Below are positions 1-8,089 of a stretch of 64,000 nt of DNA, in pieces. The stretch covers positions 112,234 through 176,233 of the forward strand of contig CALGNX010000011.1 of assembly GCA_937958265.1 (NCBI GenBank), read 5' to 3'. Origin of the DNA: an uncultured Algibacter sp. GTDB taxonomy: Bacteria; Bacteroidota; Bacteroidia; Flavobacteriales; Flavobacteriaceae. Under the pieces are notes generated by a model. That model saw only the letters and a program-made list of their open reading frames with translations, was not told where the DNA came from and searched no databases. Position numbers and translations under genes: made by a program. Numbering within the stretch: the stretch's first letter is position 1; the number at the start of each line of letters is the position of its first letter.

Positions 1-533
1 TCGTGTAGCGGACTATTCTTAAAAAAAATACTTTCTATAATTGGTTGGGTAACTTTAATATTCATTTCGTCTCCAGATTGGGATAAAAAATCTAAATTAT
101 TATTACGCTCAAAAACTATTAAAGCTCCGGTTTTAGATGCAGACATTTTAGCACAAGCAGAAATTACAGCATCAATATCTGTACTGTTATTAGTTTCGGT
201 TTTCAAGAAACTAAATTTTTGAAAAAACTCACGCCTTCTGCCAAAATTTGTGGAGCCTACCATTAATAAAAATTTTCTAATCTCCGGCTGAAAAACAACT
301 ATTAATGCAATAATACCCACCTTCATGAAGCCACCAAAAAGTCCTGTTAACAACTCCATGTTCAGAAAATCGGTAAGGCGCCAGGCGCCATAAATTATAA
401 TTATTCCAATAAAAATATTAATTGCAACAGTACCTTTAATTAACTTATAGGCATAGTATAGCAGTAGTGCCACTAAAAAAACATCTACAAAATCTTTAAA
501 ATCTAAATTTATAATATCGTTTAAAATATCCAA
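1..533 (-). CDS. cdaA: Diadenylate cyclase CdaA (3' part cut by window edge)
   Basis: Membrane-bound DisA_N-type diadenylate cyclase, which makes c-di-AMP from two ATP at the cytoplasmic face. Reading leftward, the N-terminus is LDILNDIINLDFKDF, followed by about three transmembrane helices (VFLVALLLYYAYKL onwards). The linker contains FQPEIRKFLL and GSTNFGRRREF, then the start of the nucleotidyltransferase domain (ALIVFERNN) up to the substrate-site motif SPLHD at the window edge. The ATP-binding C-terminal third lies outside. No ATG is available: the frame is open only back to a stop at 555-557, and a TTG at 531-533 puts the N-terminus where family members start. It lies beside folP on the same strand, a common flavobacterial arrangement. 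Identity is firm; the start codon is inferred. Confidence 0.88.
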   Translation of the reverse strand, partial: MDILNDIINLDFKDFVDVFLVALLLYYAYKLIKGTVAINIFIGIIIIYGAWRLTDFLNMELLTGLFGGFMKVGIIALIVVFQPEIRKFLLMVGSTNFGRRREFFQKFSFLKTETNNSTDIDAVISACAKMSASKTGALIVFERNNNLDFLSQSGDEMNIKVTQPIIESIFFKNSPLH

Positions 534-702
534 TACAATTTGTTTTTTGTAAATTTAATAAAAAAGTGGTAAGCTTAAATTACATCATTAAAAGACACCA
601 TGTTTTTTCTACCTTATAAGCATAGTACACCTATAACTTGCCTGTTGCGTTTTCTTTAAAAATGGATAAAAAATTAATAAAACAGATATTATTTTAGTCA
701 TG

Positions 703-1527
703 TTAACAACGCAATGCTTCCATTAATGCAACACTCTCCATAGCTGCTTTAACATCGTGTACTCTTAAAATAGAAGCACCTTTTTGTAAGGCTACAGTAT
801 TTAAAATTGAAGTGCCATTTAGTGCTTCTTTAGCCGTTGTATTTAAAGTTTTGTAAATCATAGATTTTCTTGAGACACCAATAAGCAAAGGTTTTTCAAG
901 CATTTTAAAAACTTGCAAGTTATTTAATATTTTAAAATTCTGTTTTAAATTTTTAGCAAAACCAAAACCAGGATCTATAATAACATCTGTTATACCTAGG
1001 GCCTTTGCAGCAGCCATACGTTCAGAAAAATAAAATAAAATATCTTTTAGTAAATTATCATATTCTGTTTGTTGTTGCATGGTTTTAGGGTTGCCTCTCA
1101 TGTGCATCATAATATAAGGCACATTTAATTTAGCAACAGTTTCTAACATTTTCTCATCCAATAACCCTGCAGAAATATCATTAATTACACAGGCGCCAGC
1201 ATCAATACAGGCTTTAGCAACATGACTTCTAAAAGTGTCGATAGATAATAATGCTTTAGGAAAGGCTTTTAAAATTAGATTTACAATAGGTACAATACGA
1301 TTTAGTTCCTCATCTTCAGTAACATAATCGGCATTTGGCCTAGAGCTATATGCGCCAACATCAATAAAAGTAGCGCCTTCGTTAAGCATGCGTTCAACAT
1401 GGTTTAAAATCTCACTTGCGTTTTTATGCGCCCCACCATCATAAAACGAATCTGGAGTAATATTTAAAATTCCCATTACCTTAGGTACTCCCAAATTAAT
1501 AAGTTCGCCTTTACAATTAATAGTCAT
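703..1527 (-). CDS. folP: Dihydropteroate synthase
   Basis: Condenses 6-hydroxymethyl-dihydropterin diphosphate with p-aminobenzoate to dihydropteroate in folate synthesis (cytoplasm). The 274-residue protein is full length for the family. The pterin-binding signature MGILNITPDSFYDGG is near residue 18, followed by FIDVGAYSSRP, SIDTFRSHVA, INDISAG, DPGFGFAK and the C-terminal LIGVSRKSM and RVHDV motifs, so every loop of the TIM-barrel active site is present. The ATG at 1525-1527 lies about 30 bases below a good flavobacterial promoter. cdaA follows downstream on the same strand after about 170 bases. It is the known sulfonamide target; nothing looks unusual. Confidence 0.96.
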   Translation of the reverse strand: MTINCKGELINLGVPKVMGILNITPDSFYDGGAHKNASEILNHVERMLNEGATFIDVGAYSSRPNADYVTEDEELNRIVPIVNLILKAFPKALLSIDTFRSHVAKACIDAGACVINDISAGLLDEKMLETVAKLNVPYIMMHMRGNPKTMQQQTEYDNLLKDILFYFSERMAAAKALGITDVIIDPGFGFAKNLKQNFKILNNLQVFKMLEKPLLIGVSRKSMIYKTLNTTAKEALNGTSILNTVALQKGASILRVHDVKAAMESVALMEALRC

Positions 1528-1562
1528 AATCTTAAAAATTCTATTTTTTTAATATTAAATCT

Positions 1563-1593
1563 CAAACCTAAAACATTAAAATCGTAACATCAA
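1563..1593 (-). promoter_or_regulatory. Promoter of folP (Bacteroidota sigma-A type)
   Basis: Read leftward, TTG (1593-1591) is followed by exactly 20 bases and then TAGGTTTG (1570-1563). This matches the published Flavobacterium consensus TTG-N17-23-TAnnTTTG. The predicted transcript start is near 1556, about 29 bases before the folP ATG. Confidence 0.6.
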
Positions 1594-1674
1594 ACTAAGG
1601 GGTAAAAACTTTAAACCTTAAACTTTTGAAGTTTAAACAATTTAAGCGAAATTTACACAAAATACAATTTATAG

Positions 1675-2220
1675 ATGCAAGATACTTCCAAAGAATACGA
1701 TGCTATAATAGAGCGCTGCAAAAGTTTATTTGTTAATAAAATGACAGATTATGGAAGTGCATGGAGAATACTTAGGTTACCCTCATTAACCGATCAAATT
1801 TTTATAAAAGCACAGCGCATAAGAGGCTTGCAGAAAAATAAAGTACGTAAGGTTAACGAGGGGCAGGAAAGTGAATTTATAGGTATTATTAATTATTGTA
1901 TAATGGCGCTTATTCAATTGCAAAAAGGCGTTGTAGAACAACCAGATATGGCTCTAGAAGAAGCAACACAATTGTATCAAGAAAAAGTGTTGCTTACAAA
2001 ACAACTTATGGAAAATAAGAATCATGATTATGGGGAGGCTTGGCGCGATATGCGTGTAAGTAGTTTAACAGATTTAATTTTACAAAAATTACTTAGAGTA
2101 AAACAAATTGAAAACAATAGTGGCAGAACTTTGGTGAGTGAGGGTATTGATGCCAATTATCAAGACATGATTAATTATGCCATTTTTGCAATGATTCATT
2201 TAAATAAAAATAACTCATGA
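1675..2220 (+). CDS. DUF1599 domain protein (tandem-duplicated domain)
   Basis: A 181-residue protein of unknown function that is conserved in Bacteroidota. It is an internal duplication: residues about 8-90 and 97-178 each contain the pattern K-x-x-DYG-x-AWR-x-x-R-x-x-SLTD-x-I followed later by INY-x-I-x-A-x-I. There is no signal peptide or membrane segment, so it is cytoplasmic. The ATG at 1675 is the only good start. Its stop overlaps the next gene's start by four bases (ATGA), so translation is probably coupled to the DoxX-type gene. It is divergent from folP. The function is unknown. Confidence 0.88.
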   Translation: MQDTSKEYDAIIERCKSLFVNKMTDYGSAWRILRLPSLTDQIFIKAQRIRGLQKNKVRKVNEGQESEFIGIINYCIMALIQLQKGVVEQPDMALEEATQLYQEKVLLTKQLMENKNHDYGEAWRDMRVSSLTDLILQKLLRVKQIENNSGRTLVSEGIDANYQDMINYAIFAMIHLNKNNS

Positions 2221-3311
2221 AAATATTAGTCCATATAGCAAGAATTTTAGTGGGTGCTTTATTTATTTTTTCAGGATTAATAAAGCTGAACGACCCTATC
2301 GGATTTTCATATAAATTACAGGAGTACTTTAGTGCAGATGTTTTAAATATACCGTTTTTAGAGCCCTATGCGCTTATAATTTCGGTGTTGGTTGTTGTTT
2401 TTGAAGTTGTTCTAGGTGTATTCCTTTTAGTTGGTTATAAACCTAAATTCACGGTTTGGAGCTTGTTACTAATGATTGTGTTTTTTACATTTTTAACATT
2501 TTATGCCGCCTTTTTTGATAAAGTTAAAGACTGTGGATGCTTTGGCGATTTTTTAAAGTTAAAACCTTGGGAGTCCTTTTGGAAAGATGTTGTTCTTTTA
2601 GTGCTTATTCTTGTTCTTTTTGCAGGTTCAAAGCACATAAGGCCTTTGTTCAGTAAGCTACCAACTACAGTTTTAGCATTACTTGGTTTTATTGGTAGTT
2701 TTTGGTTTGGTTATCATGTGCTTATGCATTTACCTACATGGGATTTTAGGGCGTATGCCATAGGTAAAAATATTAAAGAGGGTATGGTAGTGCCAGAAAA
2801 TGCACCAAAACCAATACAAGAGTATAGTTGGAAATTTAATATAAATGGCGAGGAAAAAATATTAGTTACCAATGGCTCATACCCAACAGTTCAAGGAGAA
2901 TTTGTTAGTGTAGAAACTAAGATATTACAAGAAGGTTACCAGCCACCAATAGTCGATTTTTCTATTGAAAGTTCAAATGAAGATTTAACAACAGAATTTT
3001 TGAAAAAAGACAAATTACTTATTGTTGTGTCGTATAATCTTGATGGTATTGAAAAAGGAGGAGCTTTAAAATTAAAAGCACTACAAAGCCGTGCATTAAA
3101 AAATAATTTTAAAATAATAGGCTTAACGGCTTCTGGTGCAGAAGCCAAGCAAAGAATAAACAACGCCTATAACATCAATTTCGAGTGGTATTTATGCGAT
3201 GAAAAAGTTTTAAAAACAGTGGTGCGTTCCAACCCAGGTGTTTTAGAGTTGGATAATGGCTTAGTTAAACAAAAGGTACATTGGAACGATATTGAAGATT
3301 TGGAACTGTAA
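2217..3311 (+). CDS. DoxX/MauE-like membrane protein (BT_3928 family)
   Basis: An inner-membrane protein of 364 residues. The N-terminal about 140 residues form four helices of DoxX/MauE type (ILVGALFIFSGLIKLNDPIGFSYKL at the start; DCGCFGDF between helices). Another helix lies near residue 160, and the C-terminal half is soluble. The Cys pair in CGCFGD fits a redox role, as in MauE-type quinone- or disulfide-linked proteins; that function is inferred from the family. It overlaps the DUF1599 gene by four bases, and a TlpA-like thioredoxin lies 1.8 kb downstream on the same strand, which supports a periplasmic redox setting. Confidence 0.85.
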   Translation: MKILVHIARILVGALFIFSGLIKLNDPIGFSYKLQEYFSADVLNIPFLEPYALIISVLVVVFEVVLGVFLLVGYKPKFTVWSLLLMIVFFTFLTFYAAFFDKVKDCGCFGDFLKLKPWESFWKDVVLLVLILVLFAGSKHIRPLFSKLPTTVLALLGFIGSFWFGYHVLMHLPTWDFRAYAIGKNIKEGMVVPENAPKPIQEYSWKFNINGEEKILVTNGSYPTVQGEFVSVETKILQEGYQPPIVDFSIESSNEDLTTEFLKKDKLLIVVSYNLDGIEKGGALKLKALQSRALKNNFKIIGLTASGAEAKQRINNAYNINFEWYLCDEKVLKTVVRSNPGVLELDNGLVKQKVHWNDIEDLEL

Positions 3312-3403
3312 TAACTAAAAGTCATTGGTAATTTTATAACCACTAGTCCCATACAATTTAATAGAAATTTCGATTTATTTTTTAACTTATAAAGAACTAA
3401 CAA

Positions 3404-4480
3404 CTGGTTAACTACATATTAAATAAAATATTTTACGCCTTACTTACCCTATTTGGGGTGGTAACGGTTATTTTCTTTCTTTTTAGTGTACTACCTGGCG
3501 ATCCCGCACAAATGATGATGGGACAAAATGAAGATAGCCAACAATTAGCTACTCTCAAGCAAAAATATGGTTTTGATAAACCAATAAGCACCCAGTACTT
3601 GTATTATATTAACGATTTGTCTCCGGTTTCATTTCACTCAAATAAAAAAGAGCACTATACATTTTTGAAAAAACAAAAGTATAACGCAATACCGCTATTC
3701 ACGTTAGCACAAAAAACCATTGTTTTAAAAACGCCGTACCTTAGGGAGTCTTTCGCAAAACAAGGTAAACGCGTAAGTCAAGTATTGTTGGAAACTCTAC
3801 CAAATACATTTGTACTAGCAGTATCGGCAATAACTATTGCAATTATAATAGGCGTTTTATTGGGTATTGTTTCAGCACTCTACAAAGATAGGTGGCAGGA
3901 CAAGATTATTCAAATTCTTAGTACCCTTGGTATGAGTATCCCATCTTTTTTTAGCGCTATTCTATGCGCTTGGCTCTTTGGCTACCTACTGCACGACTTT
4001 ACAAATTTGGAGATGACAGGTAGTTTGTATGAGTTAGACGATTTTGGCGAAGCCATGCATATCAAATGGAAAAATTTAATACTACCAGCCGTCGTATTAG
4101 GTATACGGCCGTTAGCAGTAGTTATTCAACTTATGCGTAATTCATTACTAGAAGTATTCAATCAAGACTATATTCGAACGGCACGTGCTAAAGGTTTAAC
4201 CGAATTTCAAATAATTAAAAAACATGCACTTAAAAATGCTTTAAACCCAGTAGTAACTGCAATTTCTGGTTGGTTCGCATCCATGCTAGCCGGCGCTGTT
4301 TTTGTTGAATATATTTTTGGTTGGAATGGTTTAGGTAAAGAAATTGTAAATGCCTTAAATACACTAGATTTACCCGTAATTATGGGGGCAGTATTAATAA
4401 TAGCCTCACTATTTGTAATTATAAATATTTTTGTAGATTTAATATATCTTTGGTTAGATCCAAAAGTAAAACTAGAATAA
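3404..4480 (+). CDS. ABC transporter permease, dipeptide/oligopeptide (DppB/OppB) type
   Basis: Inner-membrane permease of the peptide/nickel ABC importer family. It has an N-terminal helix, LPGDPAQMMMGQ near the start, a periplasmic loop, several helices, and the EAA loop GLTEFQIIKKHALKNALNP that contacts the ATPase. The C-terminus FGWNGLGKEIVNAL...DLIYLWLDPKVKLE is typical. The first GTG (3458) would cut through the first helix. The frame is open upstream to a stop at 3398-3400 and reads VNYILNKIFYALLTLFGVV, the usual N-terminus, but with CTG (3404) where ATG is expected. I therefore place the start at 3404, with a non-canonical codon. No partner permease or ATPase is in the window. Family assignment is firm; the start is uncertain. 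Confidence 0.82.
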   Translation: MVNYILNKIFYALLTLFGVVTVIFFLFSVLPGDPAQMMMGQNEDSQQLATLKQKYGFDKPISTQYLYYINDLSPVSFHSNKKEHYTFLKKQKYNAIPLFTLAQKTIVLKTPYLRESFAKQGKRVSQVLLETLPNTFVLAVSAITIAIIIGVLLGIVSALYKDRWQDKIIQILSTLGMSIPSFFSAILCAWLFGYLLHDFTNLEMTGSLYELDDFGEAMHIKWKNLILPAVVLGIRPLAVVIQLMRNSLLEVFNQDYIRTARAKGLTEFQIIKKHALKNALNPVVTAISGWFASMLAGAVFVEYIFGWNGLGKEIVNALNTLDLPVIMGAVLIIASLFVIINIFVDLIYLWLDPKVKLE

Positions 4481-4525
4481 TTTGTATAACAACATTGGCA
4501 TTTATTGAGCAGAAACTTTAAAAAT

Positions 4526-4816
4526 ATGGAATTCAAACAAAAACAAATTAATTACTACAGGAAGTGGGAAAATAAAAGAAAAAATAAATTAAAGTATTTA
4601 CTAATTGAAGGAATGCTTTATTGGGCACTTCCATTTGCTATATTTATGATATTTTTTGAATTAAACGATACTGGTTTTACTTTTTCAATAGAAATCTTAA
4701 AAAAATTTATTATAATTTATTCAATAGCTTCAGTATTAGGAATTTTAACAGCGCTTTTCTCTTTTAAAAGAATTGATAAAAATTATTTAAAATTTAAAAA
4801 TGAACCTATGATTTAA
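4526..4816 (+). CDS. Small hypothetical membrane protein
   Basis: A 96-residue protein I do not recognise. A basic N-terminus (KRKNKLKYL) is followed by two predicted membrane helices, at about 32-50 (LPFAIFMIFF) and 62-82 (IIIYSIASVLGILTALF), and then a charged tail (KRIDKNYLKF). I chose the ATG at 4526 over an upstream TTG at 4505 because it starts directly at the basic segment. It lies 46 bases after the ABC permease stop on the same strand, so it may be co-transcribed. No function can be given. Confidence 0.5.
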   Translation: MEFKQKQINYYRKWENKRKNKLKYLLIEGMLYWALPFAIFMIFFELNDTGFTFSIEILKKFIIIYSIASVLGILTALFSFKRIDKNYLKFKNEPMI

Positions 4817-5150
4817 TTGTTACAACAAAAACGGCTTATGTCTTTTTTTGTAGAAAAACCTATTTATTCGCAATTATTGCAAATGCAGTTGTAATGATTA
4901 GTAATTTTATAATTACATAAGATATTGGATAGAAAATTTTGGCTATTAACATTATTTAGTATTTCCCACTGTTTTTTACAATTAGAGAGAACAAAAGAAA
5001 AAACCTCGATACAAACAATAAAATTTATTACCAGCCTTTTGGAAATGTACAAAACCCTACGGGATTTTATTTACCAAAAATTACCTGCTTAAATCACGCA
5101 ACAAACTATAAATAAACCTTAAACTTTTATAATAGAAATAAAAATAAAAT
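4817..5150. other. Gap with a possible gene remnant
   Basis: No convincing complete gene. On the plus strand, a frame opening after a TAG at 4957-4959 runs to a TAA soon after 5110. Its last part reads NKIYYQPFGNVQNPTGFY, which looks protein-like (Tyr, Pro, Gly and Asn mixed) but has no start codon. This may be the decayed 3' end of a gene or chance. The 60 bases before the next ATG are AT-rich and could hold its promoter, but no clear TAnnTTTG is visible. Confidence 0.25.
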
Positions 5151-5642
5151 ATGAAAAATATAATATATGCATTAGTATTATCAATAACCCTATTTAGTTG
5201 TAATTCGCAAGCGCCTAAACAATTTTCAGAGGGTGCTTTAAACGATACGTTTATTAATTTAAAGGATCAATCGGTTACCTTAAAACATATTTTAGAAACC
5301 CATAAAGGCCAAAATATTGTTATCGATATTTGGGCATCGTGGTGTGGCGATTGTATAAAAGGCATGCCAGCAGTAAAAGCATTACAAGCACAATTTACAG
5401 ATGTAGCTTACGTGTTTTTATCGTTAGATAAGAGTAAAGCAGCCTGGAAACGTGGTATAAAAAAGTACCAAGTAAAAGGCGACCATTATTTTATGGCCTC
5501 AGGTAAAAAGAGCGATTTTGGAAACTTTGTAAATATCAGTTGGATTCCAAGATATATGGTTGTTAATAAAGCTGGCGAAATCGTTGTATTTAATGTTATC
5601 GAAGCTAATGATGATAAGTTAATTCAAGCATTAAAAAATTAA
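5151..5642 (+). CDS. TlpA/ResA-like thioredoxin-fold lipoprotein
   Basis: A 163-residue envelope protein. The signal peptide ends in a lipobox (ITLFSC, Cys about 17), so it is predicted to be lipid-anchored in the periplasm. The thioredoxin domain starts near residue 30 and has the active site WASWCGDCIKGMP (CxxC). The cis-Pro region is SWIPRYMVV, and the C-terminal helix is present. Family members reduce disulfides in periplasmic or secreted proteins or act in cytochrome c maturation. The substrate is unknown. It precedes tpiA by 86 bases on the same strand. Confidence 0.88.
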   Translation: MKNIIYALVLSITLFSCNSQAPKQFSEGALNDTFINLKDQSVTLKHILETHKGQNIVIDIWASWCGDCIKGMPAVKALQAQFTDVAYVFLSLDKSKAAWKRGIKKYQVKGDHYFMASGKKSDFGNFVNISWIPRYMVVNKAGEIVVFNVIEANDDKLIQALKN

Positions 5643-5728
5643 CTATTTTTGTTAATATTTAAAAACTAAGCAGTACTAACAGATTATAAAAAAAATAATC
5701 CTCCATATTAAGAGGTTATCACAACATT

Positions 5729-6478
5729 ATGAGAAAACAAATTGTAGCTGGAAACTGGAAAATGAATAACGATTTAGCGCAAACCGAAACGCTAATTTCA
5801 GCTTTAAAAGCACAAAAAAATACAACAGGTGCAGAAGTTATGATTGCGCCAACAGCAACCAATCTATGGCAGGCTTACACGAGCCTAAAAGACTCTAAAA
5901 TTGAAGTGATTGCACAAAATATGCATTTTGCTGAAAGTGGGGCTTATACAGGAGAAATAAGCGCAAAAATGCTAAAAAGTGTTGGTGTAAATACCGTTAT
6001 TTTAGGGCATAGTGAACGTCGTGAATATTTTAACGAAAACGACGCATTATTAGCACAAAAAGTAAACGCAGCACTTGCAAATGGCATGCGTATCATCTTC
6101 TGCTTTGGTGAGGAGTTAGCAGACAGGAAATCTGGCAATGAAGAGCAGGTTGTAGGTAATCAAATAAAAAATGCTTTATTTCATTTAGAAGCTGCCGCTT
6201 TTAAAAACATAGTTTTAGCCTACGAACCTGTTTGGGCTATTGGAACGGGGGAAACAGCAAGTCCAGAACAAGCACAAGATATGCACGCATTTATTAGAAA
6301 ATCTCTAGCAGATAAGTACGGCAACGACGTAGCAAACGAAACATCAATTCTATATGGAGGTAGCGTAAAGCCAGCCAATGCCCAAGAAATTTTCTCTAAA
6401 CCAGATGTCGATGGAGGTTTAATTGGAGGTGCAGCCCTAAATGCAGACGATTTTTTCGCCATAGTAAATGCATTTTAA
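5729..6478 (+). CDS. tpiA: Triosephosphate isomerase
   Basis: Interconverts dihydroxyacetone phosphate and glyceraldehyde 3-phosphate in glycolysis and gluconeogenesis. It has 249 residues, the standard length. The catalytic residues are visible: Lys11 in AGNWKMN, His94 in GHSERR, Glu165 in AYEPVWAIGTG. The phosphate-binding loops YGGSVKPAN and GLIGGAAL lie at the C-terminus. The ATG start places AGNWKMN correctly at residues 7-13. It is followed by a repeat-bearing gap and then prmA. Confidence 0.97.
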   Translation: MRKQIVAGNWKMNNDLAQTETLISALKAQKNTTGAEVMIAPTATNLWQAYTSLKDSKIEVIAQNMHFAESGAYTGEISAKMLKSVGVNTVILGHSERREYFNENDALLAQKVNAALANGMRIIFCFGEELADRKSGNEEQVVGNQIKNALFHLEAAAFKNIVLAYEPVWAIGTGETASPEQAQDMHAFIRKSLADKYGNDVANETSILYGGSVKPANAQEIFSKPDVDGGLIGGAALNADDFFAIVNAF

Positions 6479-6498
6479 TTAAACTATAAACACTATAA

Positions 6499-6604
6499 TT
6501 TGGGCGTTACCACAAGGGTCGCGCTTTCCATTACAAGTCCGCGCTCACCCGATAAAAATCGGGAGAGCTGTGGGCTTTTCATTACAATCGCTAACGCGAG
6601 CTAA
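6499..6604. repeat. Dispersed intergenic repeat, copy 1 (GGGCGTTACC family)
   Basis: Begins TTTGGGCGTTACC near 6500, continues with AAGGGTCGCGCTTTCC, and ends CAATCGCTAACGCGAGC. The same opening and closing blocks flank a different centre in copy 2 near 37.2 kb. The centre here holds the short inverted repeat CCCGATaaaaATCGGG. It is markedly more GC-rich than its surroundings and non-coding. Confidence 0.7.
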
Positions 6605-6630
6605 TTTTTTAAAATTAAATACCAAAAGCC

Positions 6631-7464
6631 ATGTCTAATACCACTTACATAGGTTATTATTTTAAAGTAAAACCATTGCAACCAGGTGTTGAAATACTAA
6701 TAGCAGAATTAGGATACGCCGGTTTTGAAAGCTTTGTAGAAACCGAAGAAGGTGCAACAGCTTACATTCAAAAAGACGTTTGGCATCCCAATATTCTGGA
6801 CGATATACAAATATTAAAATCCAGCGAATTTGAAATAACGTTCACCTTTGAAGATATTGAGCAAACCAATTGGAACGAAGAATGGGAAAAAAACTTTAAT
6901 CCTATTGTAGTAAATGAAGCCTGTGCTGTTCGAGCGCCATTTCACACAAAATTCGATACTGAATACGATATAATAATCGAACCTAAAATGAGTTTTGGTA
7001 CAGGGCACCACGAGACCACTCATATGATGATTCAACACATATTAAAAAACAATTTTGAAAATAAAACGGTTTTAGATATGGGTTGTGGCACCGGAGTTTT
7101 AGCTATTCTAGCAGAACTAAAAGGAGCAAAACCTATAGATGCTATAGATTATGATAATTGGTGTTATTTAAATAGTTTAGAAAATGTAGCGCGTAATAAT
7201 TGTAAACACATTACAGTTATCGAGGGCGATGCTTCGGTTATAAAAAATAAATACGATGTTATTATAGCAAATATAAACCGCAATATTTTAATGCAGGATA
7301 TGGCAACTTATGCGTCATGTTTAAATAAAAATGGGATGCTTTTTTTAAGTGGTTTTTACGCAGAGGACATTCCTATGATTAAGGCCGAGTGCCAAAATCT
7401 TATGTTAAAATTTGAAGAAAAATTAGAAAGAAACAATTGGGTATCATTAAAATTTATAAATTAG
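6631..7464 (+). CDS. prmA: Ribosomal protein L11 methyltransferase
   Basis: An AdoMet-dependent methyltransferase that methylates ribosomal protein L11. It has 277 residues. The N-terminal substrate-recognition domain (about 1-110) contains WNEEWEKNF. The Rossmann domain has the PrmA signature FGTGHHETT near residue 120, motif I DMGCGTGVLAI, and the catalytic-loop motif IANINRNIL. The genuine PrmA family carries this FGTGxHxTT stretch, which separates it from other methyltransferases. clpS follows 34 bases downstream on the same strand, so the two are probably co-transcribed. Confidence 0.95.
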   Translation: MSNTTYIGYYFKVKPLQPGVEILIAELGYAGFESFVETEEGATAYIQKDVWHPNILDDIQILKSSEFEITFTFEDIEQTNWNEEWEKNFNPIVVNEACAVRAPFHTKFDTEYDIIIEPKMSFGTGHHETTHMMIQHILKNNFENKTVLDMGCGTGVLAILAELKGAKPIDAIDYDNWCYLNSLENVARNNCKHITVIEGDASVIKNKYDVIIANINRNILMQDMATYASCLNKNGMLFLSGFYAEDIPMIKAECQNLMLKFEEKLERNNWVSLKFIN

Positions 7465-7498
7465 TACTAAAATTATTTCTTAAAAAAAGACTTGAAGT

Positions 7499-7774
7499 AT
7501 GAGTACAAAAGAAAAAGTTTCTGAGGACGTATTATTAGAGGAAGAAGTATTAACCCAAAACGAAATTGTTTTGTTTAATGATAACGTTAATACATTCGAT
7601 CATGTTATAGAAACCCTTATTCATGTATGCGATCATTCTGCAGAGCAGGCAGAGCAGTGCGCAATACTTGTGCATTACAAAGGTAAGTGTACTGTTAAAA
7701 CAGGCTTATTAAAAGATTTAAAACCACGCTGCTCCATGCTTTTAGAAGCAGGTTTAAGTGCGGAACTTATTTAA
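7499..7774 (+). CDS. clpS: ATP-dependent Clp protease adaptor ClpS
   Basis: A 91-residue adaptor that delivers N-degron substrates to ClpAP-type proteases. The core is present: VLFNDNVNTFDHVIETLIHVCDH (split here as the NDNVNTFDHV pocket segment and the following helix), AEQCAILVHYKGKC, and the C-terminal MLLEAGLSAEL. The Asn-Asp pair and the adjacent helix form the binding pocket for N-terminal residues. It lies directly downstream of prmA and upstream of a terminator, closing the rightward housekeeping run. Confidence 0.94.
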   Translation: MSTKEKVSEDVLLEEEVLTQNEIVLFNDNVNTFDHVIETLIHVCDHSAEQAEQCAILVHYKGKCTVKTGLLKDLKPRCSMLLEAGLSAELI

Positions 7775-7790
7775 TTAAATCGTTTATATA

Positions 7791-7832
7791 AAAAAATCCT
7801 CAAAATGTTTAAACAACTTTTTGGGGATTTTT
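7791..7832 (+). terminator. Rho-independent terminator after clpS
   Basis: AAATCCTCAAAA (from 7794) pairs with TTTTTGGGGATTT (7818-7830), with one G-T wobble, around a short loop and runs into a T tract of about ten. It starts 20 bases after the clpS stop. Confidence 0.75.
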
Positions 7833-8089
7833 TTTTTTGGAAAAGAAAGGCTAATATCTTTTGTTGGCTATTGTAATTTACTTTTTGTTAGGTTTATTAA
7901 GTCGTAATTTAATTATTTAAAAAAAGACACAATTGCGGTTTAATTTATCTCAAAATACACAAATGATATAAAAATAAATTACACGAATAATACGTGTTTT
8001 ATAAAAGTATAGCGATTTAACTATTTGTTACCATAAGCATAAATTTACGGCCTTATTTTATATGTTATTTTAAATTAAGTATGCCAACG

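Noticed and set aside
4864..5052. 62-residue minus-strand frame in the gap after the small membrane protein
   Set aside because: Cys- and Asn-rich with no motif or start context; likely chance.
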